DNA from: JAKZSU01 sp047517485
Lineage (GTDB): Bacteria; Pseudomonadota; Alphaproteobacteria; UBA7887
Length of the DNA stretch: 9,630 nucleotides
Direction: 5' to 3'
Assembly: GCA_047517485.1 (NCBI GenBank)
Contig: JAKZSU010000115.1
Location: forward strand, 1-9,630
In this document: in pieces, positions 1-6,156 of the stretch
Layout: each line of letters starts with the position of its first letter
Numbering within the stretch: position 1 is the stretch's first letter
Notes under the pieces: generated by a model
What the model was told of the DNA's origin: nothing
Database searches by the model: none
Seen by the model: the letters and a program-made list of their open reading frames with translations, nothing else
Made by a program: the position numbers and the translations under genes

Positions 1-138
1 CTTTGTTACAGATCCTCTCGGTGACCCTCTTCGAGAAAATGCCCATACATCAAGCACTTGCGGGAGACGAAAACAGATGCAACGCTTCGCAAATAACCAA
101 CCAATTGAATTTATTCGATTTTTAACCGGACACTAGTG
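1..138 (+). mobile_element. Right end of an IS4-family insertion sequence (left part outside window)
   Basis: The segment carries the last 40 codons of a recognisable IS4-family transposase. A short non-coding tail follows and ends in the palindrome CACTAGTG (131-138). The tail motif CCGGACACTAGTG, directly after the transposase stop, looks like a terminal inverted repeat, but the matching left end is not in the window. The exact boundary and any target duplication therefore cannot be fixed. The element ends about 350 bp upstream of the channel-gene operon and points toward it. It is AT-richer than the genes that follow, which fits acquired DNA. Confidence 0.6.
3..125 (+). CDS. IS4-family transposase, C-terminal fragment (5' end outside window)
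   Basis: An open frame enters from the left edge and stops at TAA 123-125, giving 40 residues. It contains LLQILSVTLFEKMPIHQAL near the start and ends in NQLNLFDF. From memory, the pattern 'LQ-LS-TLFEK-PI-QAL ... NQL-LFDF' is a characteristic C-terminus of a subgroup of IS4-type DDE transposases. This tail lies beyond the catalytic DDE core, so activity cannot be judged. No start codon is expected because the gene begins outside the window. A second frame (2-136) is also open here, but its translation resembles nothing I know. The rest could be a complete transposase or a remnant. Confidence 0.72.
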   Translation: MLQILSVTLFEKMPIHQALAGDENRCNASQITNQLNLFDF

Positions 139-490
139 GCAAACCACCTTATCCGAGAGCTTCGCGATTGACGAGAGGGAGATCCTGAATGCTCTCCGTT
201 GGGGGGTGCCGTTACGCCATGGCGGGTGCGCGCTCCGCCAACCGACCGCGGCGAATGACCGGCCGCGACCGAACCGCCCAGATTGACAAGACGGAGCGCG
301 CCTCTTACTGTGCGGCGCTGGTGAAAGTATAAATAGGTTTTTGATTACAAGTACTTGGCTTAATAAATAAAAAACCGCACAGCTAAGTAGTTCCTTGTAG
401 AATTTTCTAGCGAAATTAGGAAAATACAAAGACCAACGTATGCGCCATTTATTGCGCGTACTGCCACGGACGAGGAGTTCGAAACGCCGA
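139..490. other. Intergenic region with no supported gene
   Basis: About 350 bp lie between the IS end and the channel gene. The left half is GC-rich and the right half (about 325-440) is AT-rich. It contains a 10-bp perfect inverted repeat (GCGCGCTCCG at 228-237, CGGAGCGCGC at 292-301) and the promoter candidate described separately. The 125-codon minus-strand open frame across it (133-510) has no family resemblance and is biased toward Arg/Ser, so I do not count it as a gene. The probable role is leader and regulatory DNA for the downstream operon. Confidence 0.5.
283..311 (+). promoter_or_regulatory. Candidate sigma-70 promoter of the channel operon
   Basis: A perfect TTGACA (283-288) is separated by 17 bp from TACTGT (306-311), which keeps the three most conserved -10 positions (T1, A2, T6). 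Transcription would start near 318, leaving a leader of about 170 nt before the chosen start. An inverted repeat (228-237/292-301) has its right arm in the spacer and could be a regulator site. An alternative -10, TATAAA at 328-333, lacks a good -35. Confidence 0.4.
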
Positions 491-1201
491 ATGGGCGGAC
501 AGATGAACAACCCGAACGGTTTGCTTTACAAGTGGCTGGTGATCAATTCGTTTGCCGCGCTGCTGGTTTATGTTGCCTGGTTGCGCGATTGGATCGAGCT
601 GGTGATCGACAGTGACGCGAGCTATTTGAGCATCGTCATCGGTGTCGTCTTCCTGGTGTTCTGGATGACCAGCTCTTCTCATATCTTGGCGATCAATCGC
701 GAAATCGGGCTGTTCGCCAGCGGCGCGAACAACGGCGCGGCGGCGGATTATTTCGCCAGGTTGCGGCGCAAGGGCACCAATTTCGCCGGCGAGAGGATCG
801 ATCAAGGGGTGCTGGCGAGCACCCTCAGGGCGCGTTTGTTCATGCCGATACAGATCGTTGCGTACGTCTCCAATGTGTTGATTTTGCTGGGCTTAATCGG
901 CACGGTGGTGGGCTTCGTCATTGCCGTGAACGGCTTGGGCGACAGCATCGCCGGGGGCACCAACATCGAACGCGTGCAAGGCGTCCTCGGGCAAATCGTC
1001 AACGGCATGGGTGTCGCCCTGTTCACCACCCTGGTCGGCGCGATCCTCGGTGGTCTTTGGTTGCAGATTCATTATCAGATGTTGTCCCGCGCGGTCGGCG
1101 GGCTGATGGTCGACGTGGTCGAGCACGCGGACATCGAGATTATCCCCGAGATCGTGCGCGGGATGACGCCCGAGCCGGCAACCAAGGCGGCGGCCGAGTA
1201 A
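491..1201 (+). CDS. MotA/TolQ/ExbB-type proton channel family protein
   Basis: This is a 236-residue inner-membrane protein with four predicted helices at about residues 13-33, 47-62, 122-147 and 175-195. The last two carry the family signature: LLGLIGTVVGFVIA (132-145) and GMGVALFTTLVGAILGGLW (172-190). Thr138 and Thr179/180 sit where the family has pore-lining Thr residues. Family members form the pentameric channel of ion-driven machines such as TolQR, ExbBD and MotAB, with a one-helix partner. The next gene supplies such a partner. The frame stays open back to ATG 440, but that start has poor ribosome-site spacing. GAGGAG (472-477) lies upstream of ATG 491, although 13 nt away, and ATG 503 (MNNPNG) is also possible. 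The final A of its TAA stop is the first base of the MITE-like element. The specific machine it belongs to is unknown. Confidence 0.82.
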   Translation: MGGQMNNPNGLLYKWLVINSFAALLVYVAWLRDWIELVIDSDASYLSIVIGVVFLVFWMTSSSHILAINREIGLFASGANNGAAADYFARLRRKGTNFAGERIDQGVLASTLRARLFMPIQIVAYVSNVLILLGLIGTVVGFVIAVNGLGDSIAGGTNIERVQGVLGQIVNGMGVALFTTLVGAILGGLWLQIHYQMLSRAVGGLMVDVVEHADIEIIPEIVRGMTPEPATKAAAE

Positions 1202-1240
1202 TACCAAGGGTGGATAATAATGACCCATTTGATGGCTCGA

Positions 1241-1320
1241 GGTGGCTTTCCGGGCAGGCGCGACGCGCCGCGCGATGGGTGTCCATCGGGCAAGCGGCGC
1301 AACGCATCCGGAAAGCCACC
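1241..1320. repeat. Internal hairpin of the MITE-like element
   Basis: GGTGGCTTTCCGG (1241-1253) and CCGGAAAGCCACC (1308-1320) are perfect 13-bp complements. They enclose a GC-rich loop with a smaller stem (GATGG 1274-1278, CCATC 1283-1287). Immediately after comes a 10-bp tandem duplication of CCACCGCGGG (1316-1325, 1326-1335). Confidence 0.7.
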
Positions 1321-1335
1321 GCGGGCCACCGCGGG

Positions 1336-1431
1336 CCGCTCGCTTTTCGTCGCTGGATGCGTCGCGGGCCGCTTGACGTGGGGTCGCACGACGGCGCGCC
1401 CCGCTCCTATCCAGCGACGAAAATCGAGCGG
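1336..1431. repeat. Second internal inverted repeat of the MITE-like element
   Basis: Arms 1336-1357 and 1410-1431 (22 nt each) are complementary at 21 positions; the shared core is TTTTCGTCGCTGGA/TCCAGCGACGAAAA. The right arm overlaps the inner end of the right terminal repeat (1424-1463), so two mutually exclusive foldings are possible. Confidence 0.7.
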
Positions 1432-1492
1432 TCAAATGGGTCATTATTATCCCCCCTTGGTATAAGGCGGCGCGCCGACGGGCTGATGCAGA

Positions 1493-2089
1493 ATGTATGA
1501 ATTCGACTCCTTCGACAGCCAGATCGAGGATCCCTCGGTCATGGCGTTCCGCGATATTCTGTTCCTCATGGTGTTCAGTCTGGTGGTGGTGATTTTCCTG
1601 CTCACCTTCCTGATCAATCCGGTGCCGAAGCCCGACGACGTGCCGCTGCGCACGCAAATCCTTATCGAGGCGACCTGGCCGTCGGGGACCGGGTACGATG
1701 TCGATCTGTGGGGCATGGGCCCGGACGCGGTGCCGGTCGGCTGGGGCATTTACGAGGCCGGGCCGTCGCTCAATCTCGAGCGCGACGATCGCGGCAAAAT
1801 CAACGACTCCTCGGCGCTCAATTACGAGTGGATGTCGATCCGCTCACGCGATGCCGGCGAATACGTCATCAACATCCATTTGTACAATGAGTACAAGGAA
1901 CCGCTGCCGGTGCCGGTCAAGGTGCGGGTCACCGGCAAGGGCGACATCGGCGAGATCTATGAGACCGAGATTTTGCTGACCCGGCGCAAGGAAGAGGTAA
2001 CCGTGGTCCGCTTCACCCTCGACGTCGACGGCAAACTGGTCGACGACAGCGTCCACAATCTCCATCGGTCGATCCTGACCCATCGCTGA
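1493..2089 (+). CDS. ExbD/MotB-like single-pass anchor with periplasmic DUF2135-like domain
   Basis: This 198-residue protein has a short acidic N-tail, one hydrophobic helix (about 21-43) and a periplasmic part (44-198). Asp21, in AFRDILFLMVF at the cytoplasmic edge of the helix, sits where ExbD, TolR and MotB carry their proton-accepting Asp. The periplasmic part contains YDVDLWGMGPD (68-78), PVGWG (81-85), LERDDRG (95-101) and GEYVINIHLYNEY (122-134). This order resembles the DUF2135 beta-sandwich ('DVDLW... VGY... D-DD... GEY-V-V--Y'). It lacks the OmpA-like peptidoglycan domain of MotB. With the upstream channel gene it probably forms a stator-like pair. ATG 1493 begins MYEFD and lies 29 bp past the MITE-like element, with only a weak ribosome site. 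The domain match is from memory and needs a profile search. Confidence 0.65.
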   Translation: MYEFDSFDSQIEDPSVMAFRDILFLMVFSLVVVIFLLTFLINPVPKPDDVPLRTQILIEATWPSGTGYDVDLWGMGPDAVPVGWGIYEAGPSLNLERDDRGKINDSSALNYEWMSIRSRDAGEYVINIHLYNEYKEPLPVPVKVRVTGKGDIGEIYETEILLTRRKEEVTVVRFTLDVDGKLVDDSVHNLHRSILTHR

Positions 2090-2097
2090 GCGACGCG

Positions 2098-2598
2098 ATG
2101 TCCGAGCTGCTCGTCTTCATCATCCTCTTTGCGCTGCACGCGGCGGCAATCGGCTTCGTCTTCGCGATGTTGTTCATCTATGACTTCAGGCGATGGTGGC
2201 TGCGCGCGATCACCGTGGTCTTCGGACTCGCCGCCTTGGCTTTGCCATTGAAGCTGGCGACCGACACGCTGGGCTATCCCGACCCGTGGCCGGCGCCGGG
2301 CCAGTACGACGTGCTGGGCTGGGATGTCGACGAGACCGGCGGCGCGCTGTTCCTGTTCGTCATGCCCCCCGACGCCACCGCGCCCTATCATTTGCGGCTG
2401 CCGTTCGACCTGGGGTTGGCGCTCAGACTGCAGAAGGCGCAGGAGCAGATCGGCATCTACAAGCAGATCACCGTCGACATCTTCGACGAGACCATCGAGG
2501 ATGGACCGGGTTATGCGCTCACCATCGAAAGAGTGTTTCCCGATGACCAAGACGAAAATGATCAAGATGATGATCAAGCCGGGGAAACCGTGAGATGA
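2098..2598 (+). CDS. Small membrane protein, paralogue A of the channel operon
   Basis: This 166-residue protein is not recognised as a named family. Two membrane helices (about 4-27 and 36-54) flank a short basic loop containing RRWW. A soluble domain of about 110 residues follows and is probably periplasmic. Right after helix 2 comes DTLGYPDPWPAPGQY (56-70). The C-terminus is strongly acidic (DDQDENDQDDDQ, 149-160), which the paralogue lacks. The gene starts 8 bp after the anchor gene and its TGA overlaps the next ATG (ATGA at 2595-2598), so it is very probably co-translated with its neighbour. An accessory role in the same envelope complex is inferred from position only. No strong ribosome site precedes ATG 2098. 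Confidence 0.72.
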   Translation: MSELLVFIILFALHAAAIGFVFAMLFIYDFRRWWLRAITVVFGLAALALPLKLATDTLGYPDPWPAPGQYDVLGWDVDETGGALFLFVMPPDATAPYHLRLPFDLGLALRLQKAQEQIGIYKQITVDIFDETIEDGPGYALTIERVFPDDQDENDQDDDQAGETVR

Positions 2599-3080
2599 GT
2601 ATCGATTTCGCCACCTTGAACTGGGGCACCTTGTTGATCGCGCACGTGGTGTGCATGGCGGTGGTGCTGGTCGCGGTCTTCGTTCGCCGCCGGTGGCTCA
2701 AGCCGATCGCCGTGGTCGCCGGCGCGGTCGCGCTGTGGCTGCCGCTGTTCGCCCTGCTCGACACCCTGGGGCTGCCCAATCCGTACCCGCCGCCCGGCGA
2801 CTATCGCTTGTTGTCGTCGAAATACGATCCCGAGAGCGAAATGCTGTACATGTTCGTCGATACCCTGGGGCGCGATTTCACGCCCAGGGTCTACGGCCTG
2901 TATTTCGACAAATCGCGCTACGAGCGGCTCGATGTGAACGCCGATTACAACCAGATGGTGATGCGCATCGGCAACGACGGCGGCGGCGAATACGAGGTGG
3001 TCTATGTCGACTACCAGCCGCCGGACCTGCTCAAGGACGGTATGGTGCGCGGCTGGCAGGAACGGCGCGAGACCGACTGA
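2595..3080 (+). CDS. Small membrane protein, paralogue B of the channel operon
   Basis: This 161-residue protein has the same plan as the preceding gene: two helices (about 11-29 and 36-54), a basic RRRW loop, then a soluble domain. DTLGLPNPYPPPGDY occupies residues 56-70, exactly the positions of the matching motif in paralogue A, so the two align without gaps through the membrane part and probably arose by tandem duplication. The soluble parts (71 onward) diverge. This one is Tyr-rich (YMFVD, YGLYFDKSRYE, YEVVYVDYQPP) and has no acidic tail. The start codon overlaps the previous stop (ATGA). It ends the operon, with a hairpin starting 6 bp after the stop. Function unknown. Confidence 0.72.
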   Translation: MSIDFATLNWGTLLIAHVVCMAVVLVAVFVRRRWLKPIAVVAGAVALWLPLFALLDTLGLPNPYPPPGDYRLLSSKYDPESEMLYMFVDTLGRDFTPRVYGLYFDKSRYERLDVNADYNQMVMRIGNDGGGEYEVVYVDYQPPDLLKDGMVRGWQERRETD

Positions 3081-3085
3081 TACCA

Positions 3086-3114
3086 AACCGCGATGAGCAA
3101 GCCTCATAGCGGTT
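3086..3114 (+). terminator. Hairpin after the channel operon
   Basis: AACCGCGATGAG (3086-3097) pairs with CTCATAGCGGTT (3103-3114) with one mismatch and a 5-nt loop, 6 bp after the stop of the last operon gene. No T-run follows, so it may act as an RNA 3'-end stabiliser or a weak terminator. Confidence 0.4.
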
Positions 3115-3173
3115 AGTCGTGCGTTCAAGCGCCACGCAGGCTGGCCTCGCATTGGCTCGGGCGCGCGGTCGCG

Positions 3174-3216
3174 CATACCGCCCCGTATTGAGTTTTACTC
3201 AATACGGGGCGGTATG
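3174..3216. terminator. Perfect 20-bp-stem hairpin between convergent operons
   Basis: Left arm 3174-3193 and right arm 3197-3216 are perfectly complementary over 20 bp with a TTT loop (core CGTATTGAGT TTT ACTCAATACG). It lies 3 bp past the dctM stop and about 94 bp past the end of the opposing operon, the place for a bidirectional terminator. Neither side has a T-run, so intrinsic termination would be atypical. A dispersed palindromic repeat is the alternative. Confidence 0.5.
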
Positions 3217-3219
3217 AGA

Positions 3220-4533
3220 TTAGATCAGCGCGAGGGCGATTTCCGGTACCGCGATGATCAGGATCACCATCGCCAGCATGATCACCGCGAACGGAAACGC
3301 GCCGGCGAAAATGTCGAACAGGCTGATCTCGTCGCCCTCGAGGGTGCTCTTGATGACGTAGGCGGCGATCCCCAGCGGCGGGGTCAACAGACCGATTTCG
3401 ACGCCGATCACGGTGATGATGCCGAACCACACCAGATCGACCCCGAAGGGAGCCAGCATCGGCATGAACAACGGCACCATGATCAGGATGATCGAGGTCG
3501 AGTCGAGCACCGTGCCGAGCACCAGCAACAGCACGACATAGACCGCGAGCAGGCCGTAGAGCCCGAGGTCGCCTTGGGCGACGAAGGTGCCGAGCTCCAT
3601 CGCAATGCCGCTGAGCCCGAGCATGCGGCTGTACATGCTCGCGGCGATGACGAGAAAACAGATCGACGCGGTGATGTGCCCGGTCTCGATCAATACCCGC
3701 CAGAATGCCGCCAGGTCGAGCTTGCGCTTGGCGATGGCGATCACCAGCGCGCCGAGCGCCCCGGCGGCGCCGGCCTCGGTCGGGGTGAACACGCCGCCGT
3801 AGATGCCGCCGATCACCATCACCACCAGGCCGAAGATCGGCGCCAGCTTGGCGAGCATCTGGCGGCCGTTCATCAGGTCGTCGGTGGCGAGGTCACGCGA
3901 AATTTGGCCGCCGATGAAGGACGGCGCGAACCAGGCGACAGCCAAAATACCGGCGCAGAACGCCAGCGACAGCAGAATGCCGGGGATCACCCCCGCCAAA
4001 AACATGTCGCCGACCGACTGCTCGGTGAGCACGGCGTAGAGGATCAGCAGCAGGCTCGGCGGGATCAGCATGCCGAGGATCGAGCTGCCGGCGACGACGC
4101 CCACGGCGAAGCGCGGGCGGTAACCGAAACGCAGCATCTCGGGCACCGCGACCCGGGTGAAGATCGCGGCGGAAGCGATGCTGATGCCGGTGATCGCGGC
4201 GAAGATCGCGTTGGCGGCGACGGTGGCGATACCGAGGCCGCCGCGAACCCGGCGGAACGCCTGATTGGCGACCGCGAAGGCATCGGTCCCCATGTCCGCC
4301 GCGCCGACCAACAGGCCCATCAGCACGAACAGCGGAATGACCCCGAACAGGTAGCTGGCGATACTGTCCGACGCCGCGAGGGTGAGCAGGTTTATCGCGA
4401 TCATCAGCTTGCCCTTGATCGCCCAGACCCCGAGAAACGACACCAGACCGAGCACCACCGGGACATACATGCCGGCGTAGATCAGCACCAGGATGGTGAG
4501 GATCGAGAATATGCCGATCTCAAAGCTGCTCAT
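3220..4533 (-). CDS. dctM: TRAP transporter large permease (DctM family)
   Basis: This is the membrane channel subunit of a tripartite ATP-independent periplasmic transporter, which uses a sodium or proton gradient to import substrate delivered by the DctP-type protein. At 437 residues it has the usual family length and is almost entirely hydrophobic helices. Family motifs are clear: AITGISIASAAIFTRVAVPEM (113-133, given as AITG...VPEM), SSILGMLIPPS (150-160), GGIYGGVFTPTEAGAAGA (242-259) and GLLTPPLGIAAYVIK (381-395). The frame extends upstream to 4629, but ATG 4533 begins MSSFEIGIFS and overlaps the dctQ stop (ATGA, 4530-4533), the normal dctQ-dctM arrangement, so I chose it. It is the last gene of the minus-strand operon; a strong hairpin follows 3 bp after the stop. 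The substrate is not readable from this subunit. Confidence 0.93.
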   Translation of the reverse strand: MSSFEIGIFSILTILVLIYAGMYVPVVLGLVSFLGVWAIKGKLMIAINLLTLAASDSIASYLFGVIPLFVLMGLLVGAADMGTDAFAVANQAFRRVRGGLGIATVAANAIFAAITGISIASAAIFTRVAVPEMLRFGYRPRFAVGVVAGSSILGMLIPPSLLLILYAVLTEQSVGDMFLAGVIPGILLSLAFCAGILAVAWFAPSFIGGQISRDLATDDLMNGRQMLAKLAPIFGLVVMVIGGIYGGVFTPTEAGAAGALGALVIAIAKRKLDLAAFWRVLIETGHITASICFLVIAASMYSRMLGLSGIAMELGTFVAQGDLGLYGLLAVYVVLLLVLGTVLDSTSIILIMVPLFMPMLAPFGVDLVWFGIITVIGVEIGLLTPPLGIAAYVIKSTLEGDEISLFDIFAGAFPFAVIMLAMVILIIAVPEIALALI

Positions 4534-5039
4534 GCGCGGCGCGCGGCGCGCACGTCGCGCCACAGGAAGAGCGCGAACTGGATCGCCAAACAGACGCAGC
4601 CGACGACGACGATCAGGCGAACCGGCCACACCGGCGCGACGAAAATCCCCTGATTGCCGACGTAGTGATTGTCGGTCCAGGCACGCGCGAAGCGCGGCAC
4701 GCTGCCGTAGACGATCAACGACGCGAACAGCGCGCCGGTCAGATTGTAGAGCGCGCTCAAGCCGTGGGCAAAGCGGGGAAACTTCTCAAGCAGCCGGCTG
4801 AACGCCGCGTCCGAGCGGGTGATGCGCCCGACCCTGAGGGTGTGGGGCAGCTGGAGGAAGACGATGCCGACGATCGACAGCTCGACCAGCTCCTTGACCC
4901 CGGGCACCGGGCTAGAGAACGCGAAGCGGCCGAAAATATCGAAATTGATCAGCAGCATCACCGCGAAAATGCACAAGGTGCCGACCGCGTTCAGACCCTC
5001 GATCAGGCCGCCGAAGGTCCACGGTCGCCAGCGCTCCAT
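4530..5039 (-). CDS. dctQ: TRAP transporter small permease (DctQ family)
   Basis: This 169-residue protein has four membrane helices (about 12-38, 48-70, 92-114, 133-161), the standard DctQ topology. The segment FGRFAFSSPVPGVKELVELS followed by a helix ending in HTLRVGRI corresponds to the conserved region 'R-F-----W-EE------G---R-G-HI' of the family. It scaffolds the large permease in the inner membrane. It lies 13 bp downstream of dctP, and its stop overlaps the dctM start by 4 bp, so the three TRAP genes are one translational block. The start ATG 5039 (MERWRPWTFGG) lacks a strong ribosome site, and coupling to dctP is likely. Confidence 0.88.
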   Translation of the reverse strand: MERWRPWTFGGLIEGLNAVGTLCIFAVMLLINFDIFGRFAFSSPVPGVKELVELSIVGIVFLQLPHTLRVGRITRSDAAFSRLLEKFPRFAHGLSALYNLTGALFASLIVYGSVPRFARAWTDNHYVGNQGIFVAPVWPVRLIVVVGCVCLAIQFALFLWRDVRAARRA

Positions 5040-5052
5040 GGGTTTGGCGCCG

Positions 5053-6117
5053 TTACCGGTCCCAGTGACGGGCGATGGGCTGGTCGTTGTCGCGCATGGT
5101 TTGCATGTAATCGGCGAGAATGGCGTGGCCGGAGAGGCCCTGCGCCGCCATGTCGTCGGCCCAGTTGCCGGCGATGTCGGGCAGTGCCGCGGCCCATTTC
5201 GCGCGCTCGGCCGCGGGGAGTTCGAACAGCTCGCCGCCGTTGGCGAGATAGGTCGCGACGCCCTTGGCCGCGCCGGCCATCACGAAACGCGCGGATTCGT
5301 CGCGGTAGTCGGTGGCGACCTCCTGCAATACGGTTTGCACCGCAACGGGAAGGTCGTCCCAGACATCCTTGTTGACGGTGACGGCGAACGAGTTGACCGC
5401 GCCGAGATTGGCGTTGAGGTAGTACGGCGCGACTTCGTAGAGCTTGAAATTGCCCGCTGCCTCGGCCCACACGATGCTGCCCTCGTAAATGCCGTTCTTG
5501 ATGCCGTTGTACCACTCCGCGAGGGTCGAATTCACCCCGGTCGCGCCGATCCCCTCGAGCCACAGCAGGTTGGGGCCGGCGCCGCCGATTTTCATCCCCT
5601 GAAAGTCGGCGAGCGAGCGCACCGGCTCGGAGGTCACCACTTGGTAGGTGTCGACGGTGCCGGTCGCCGCGAGATAGACCTGATTGTATTTTTCCCAGCC
5701 CGCCCGCATCTCGGGGAATTTCTCGGTCAAGGCATCGACGGTGCGCACCACCAGCAACAGATCGTGGGAGACGAACGGGGTGACGAAGGCGATGTTGTAG
5801 AGTGGCACCTTGTCGACGTGAAACGCGGTGACGACGATGCCGATGTCGCCGATGCCGCTCTCGATCGCCTCGAATTCGCCGCGCGGCTTGACAACGGTGC
5901 CGCTGAACCCCTCGATCCAGGCGATGTCATGTTCGCCGCCGGCCGCCAACAGCCGGCGATCGACCTCGGGCATGAAATAGGTCTTGAACATGTGGACCCA
6001 CGAGGTCACCGGCGAATATCCCGAAACCGCGGTCAATGGAATGGTCTCGGCGCGCAGCGGCGCTGCCAGCCCCACCGTGACGACACAGATCAGCAGTATC
6101 CATTTTGGGATATTCAC
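5053..6117 (-). CDS. dctP: TRAP transporter solute-binding protein (DctP family)
   Basis: This periplasmic binding protein captures the substrate and passes it to DctQM. It has 354 residues from the GTG at 6117: a signal peptide (MNIPKWILLICVVTVGLAAP, cut probably after LRA at 23), then the mature domain starting ETIPLT. Family landmarks are GIGDIGIV (88-95), SLADFQGMKIGGAGPN (168-183), WYNGIKNGIYEG (202-213) and VNKDVWDDLP further on. The frame opens at GTG 6138, but the ribosome site AGGGAGGG (6132-6125) falls inside that version and sits 7 nt before GTG 6117, so the shorter start is preferred and gives a clean signal peptide. At 178, where many DctP proteins have the carboxylate-binding Arg after 'GMKI', there is Gly. 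This is seen in some subfamilies and makes substrate prediction unsafe. Confidence 0.92.
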   Translation of the reverse strand: MNIPKWILLICVVTVGLAAPLRAETIPLTAVSGYSPVTSWVHMFKTYFMPEVDRRLLAAGGEHDIAWIEGFSGTVVKPRGEFEAIESGIGDIGIVVTAFHVDKVPLYNIAFVTPFVSHDLLLVVRTVDALTEKFPEMRAGWEKYNQVYLAATGTVDTYQVVTSEPVRSLADFQGMKIGGAGPNLLWLEGIGATGVNSTLAEWYNGIKNGIYEGSIVWAEAAGNFKLYEVAPYYLNANLGAVNSFAVTVNKDVWDDLPVAVQTVLQEVATDYRDESARFVMAGAAKGVATYLANGGELFELPAAERAKWAAALPDIAGNWADDMAAQGLSGHAILADYMQTMRDNDQPIARHWDR

Positions 6118-6124
6118 GGCGAAA

Positions 6125-6132
6125 CCCTCCCT
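6125..6132 (-). promoter_or_regulatory. Ribosome-binding site fixing the dctP start
   Basis: AGGGAGGG on the minus strand, 7 nt before GTG 6117. It lies inside the longer frame that begins at GTG 6138 and therefore argues for the shorter protein. Confidence 0.75.
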
Positions 6133-6156
6133 AATCACCCGTGCGCCGCGGAACGA

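Larger units (their letters stand above)
1201..1463. mobile_element. MITE-like non-coding palindromic element
   Basis: The ends are 40-bp terminal inverted repeats, 1201-1240 and 1424-1463, matching at 37 of 40 positions. The outer tips read ATACCAAGGG and CCCTTGGTAT, apart from one mismatch one base further in. TA occurs at both tips (1202-1203, 1461-1462), consistent with TA-targeting IS630/mariner-type transposition. TAA also flanks both sides (1199-1201, 1463-1465) and could be a 3-bp target duplication. The interior has further stems but no convincing reading frame and no transposase, so movement would depend on an enzyme supplied in trans. It sits between the channel gene, where it overlaps the stop codon, and the anchor gene, whose ATG is 29 bp downstream. 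Its folded RNA could affect operon expression. Other copies in the genome would confirm mobility. Confidence 0.75.

Noticed and set aside
133..510. A 125-codon minus-strand frame in the left intergenic region
   Set aside because: Biased composition, no ribosome site or known motif, and it overlaps the probable promoter and start of the channel gene.
1201..1463. Possibility that the repeats are a CRISPR array
   Set aside because: The repeats are inverted pairs at the ends of one unit, not regularly spaced direct repeats with spacers, and no cas gene is present.
893..1657. Minus-strand 254-codon frame and several plus-strand frames across the MITE-like element
   Set aside because: They run through inverted repeats and have no recognisable domain; they arise from the GC-rich palindromic sequence and from antisense of the flanking genes.
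3081..3090. TACCAAACCG after the channel operon resembles the tip of the MITE-like element (TACCAAGGG)
   Set aside because: Only about seven bases match and no complementary end or shared interior follows, so a second copy is not supported.
3214..4653. A 479-codon plus-strand open frame opposite dctM
   Set aside because: The product is a low-complexity Asp/Glu/Arg/His/Gln sequence typical of the complement of a membrane-protein gene; dctM on the other strand has all family motifs.
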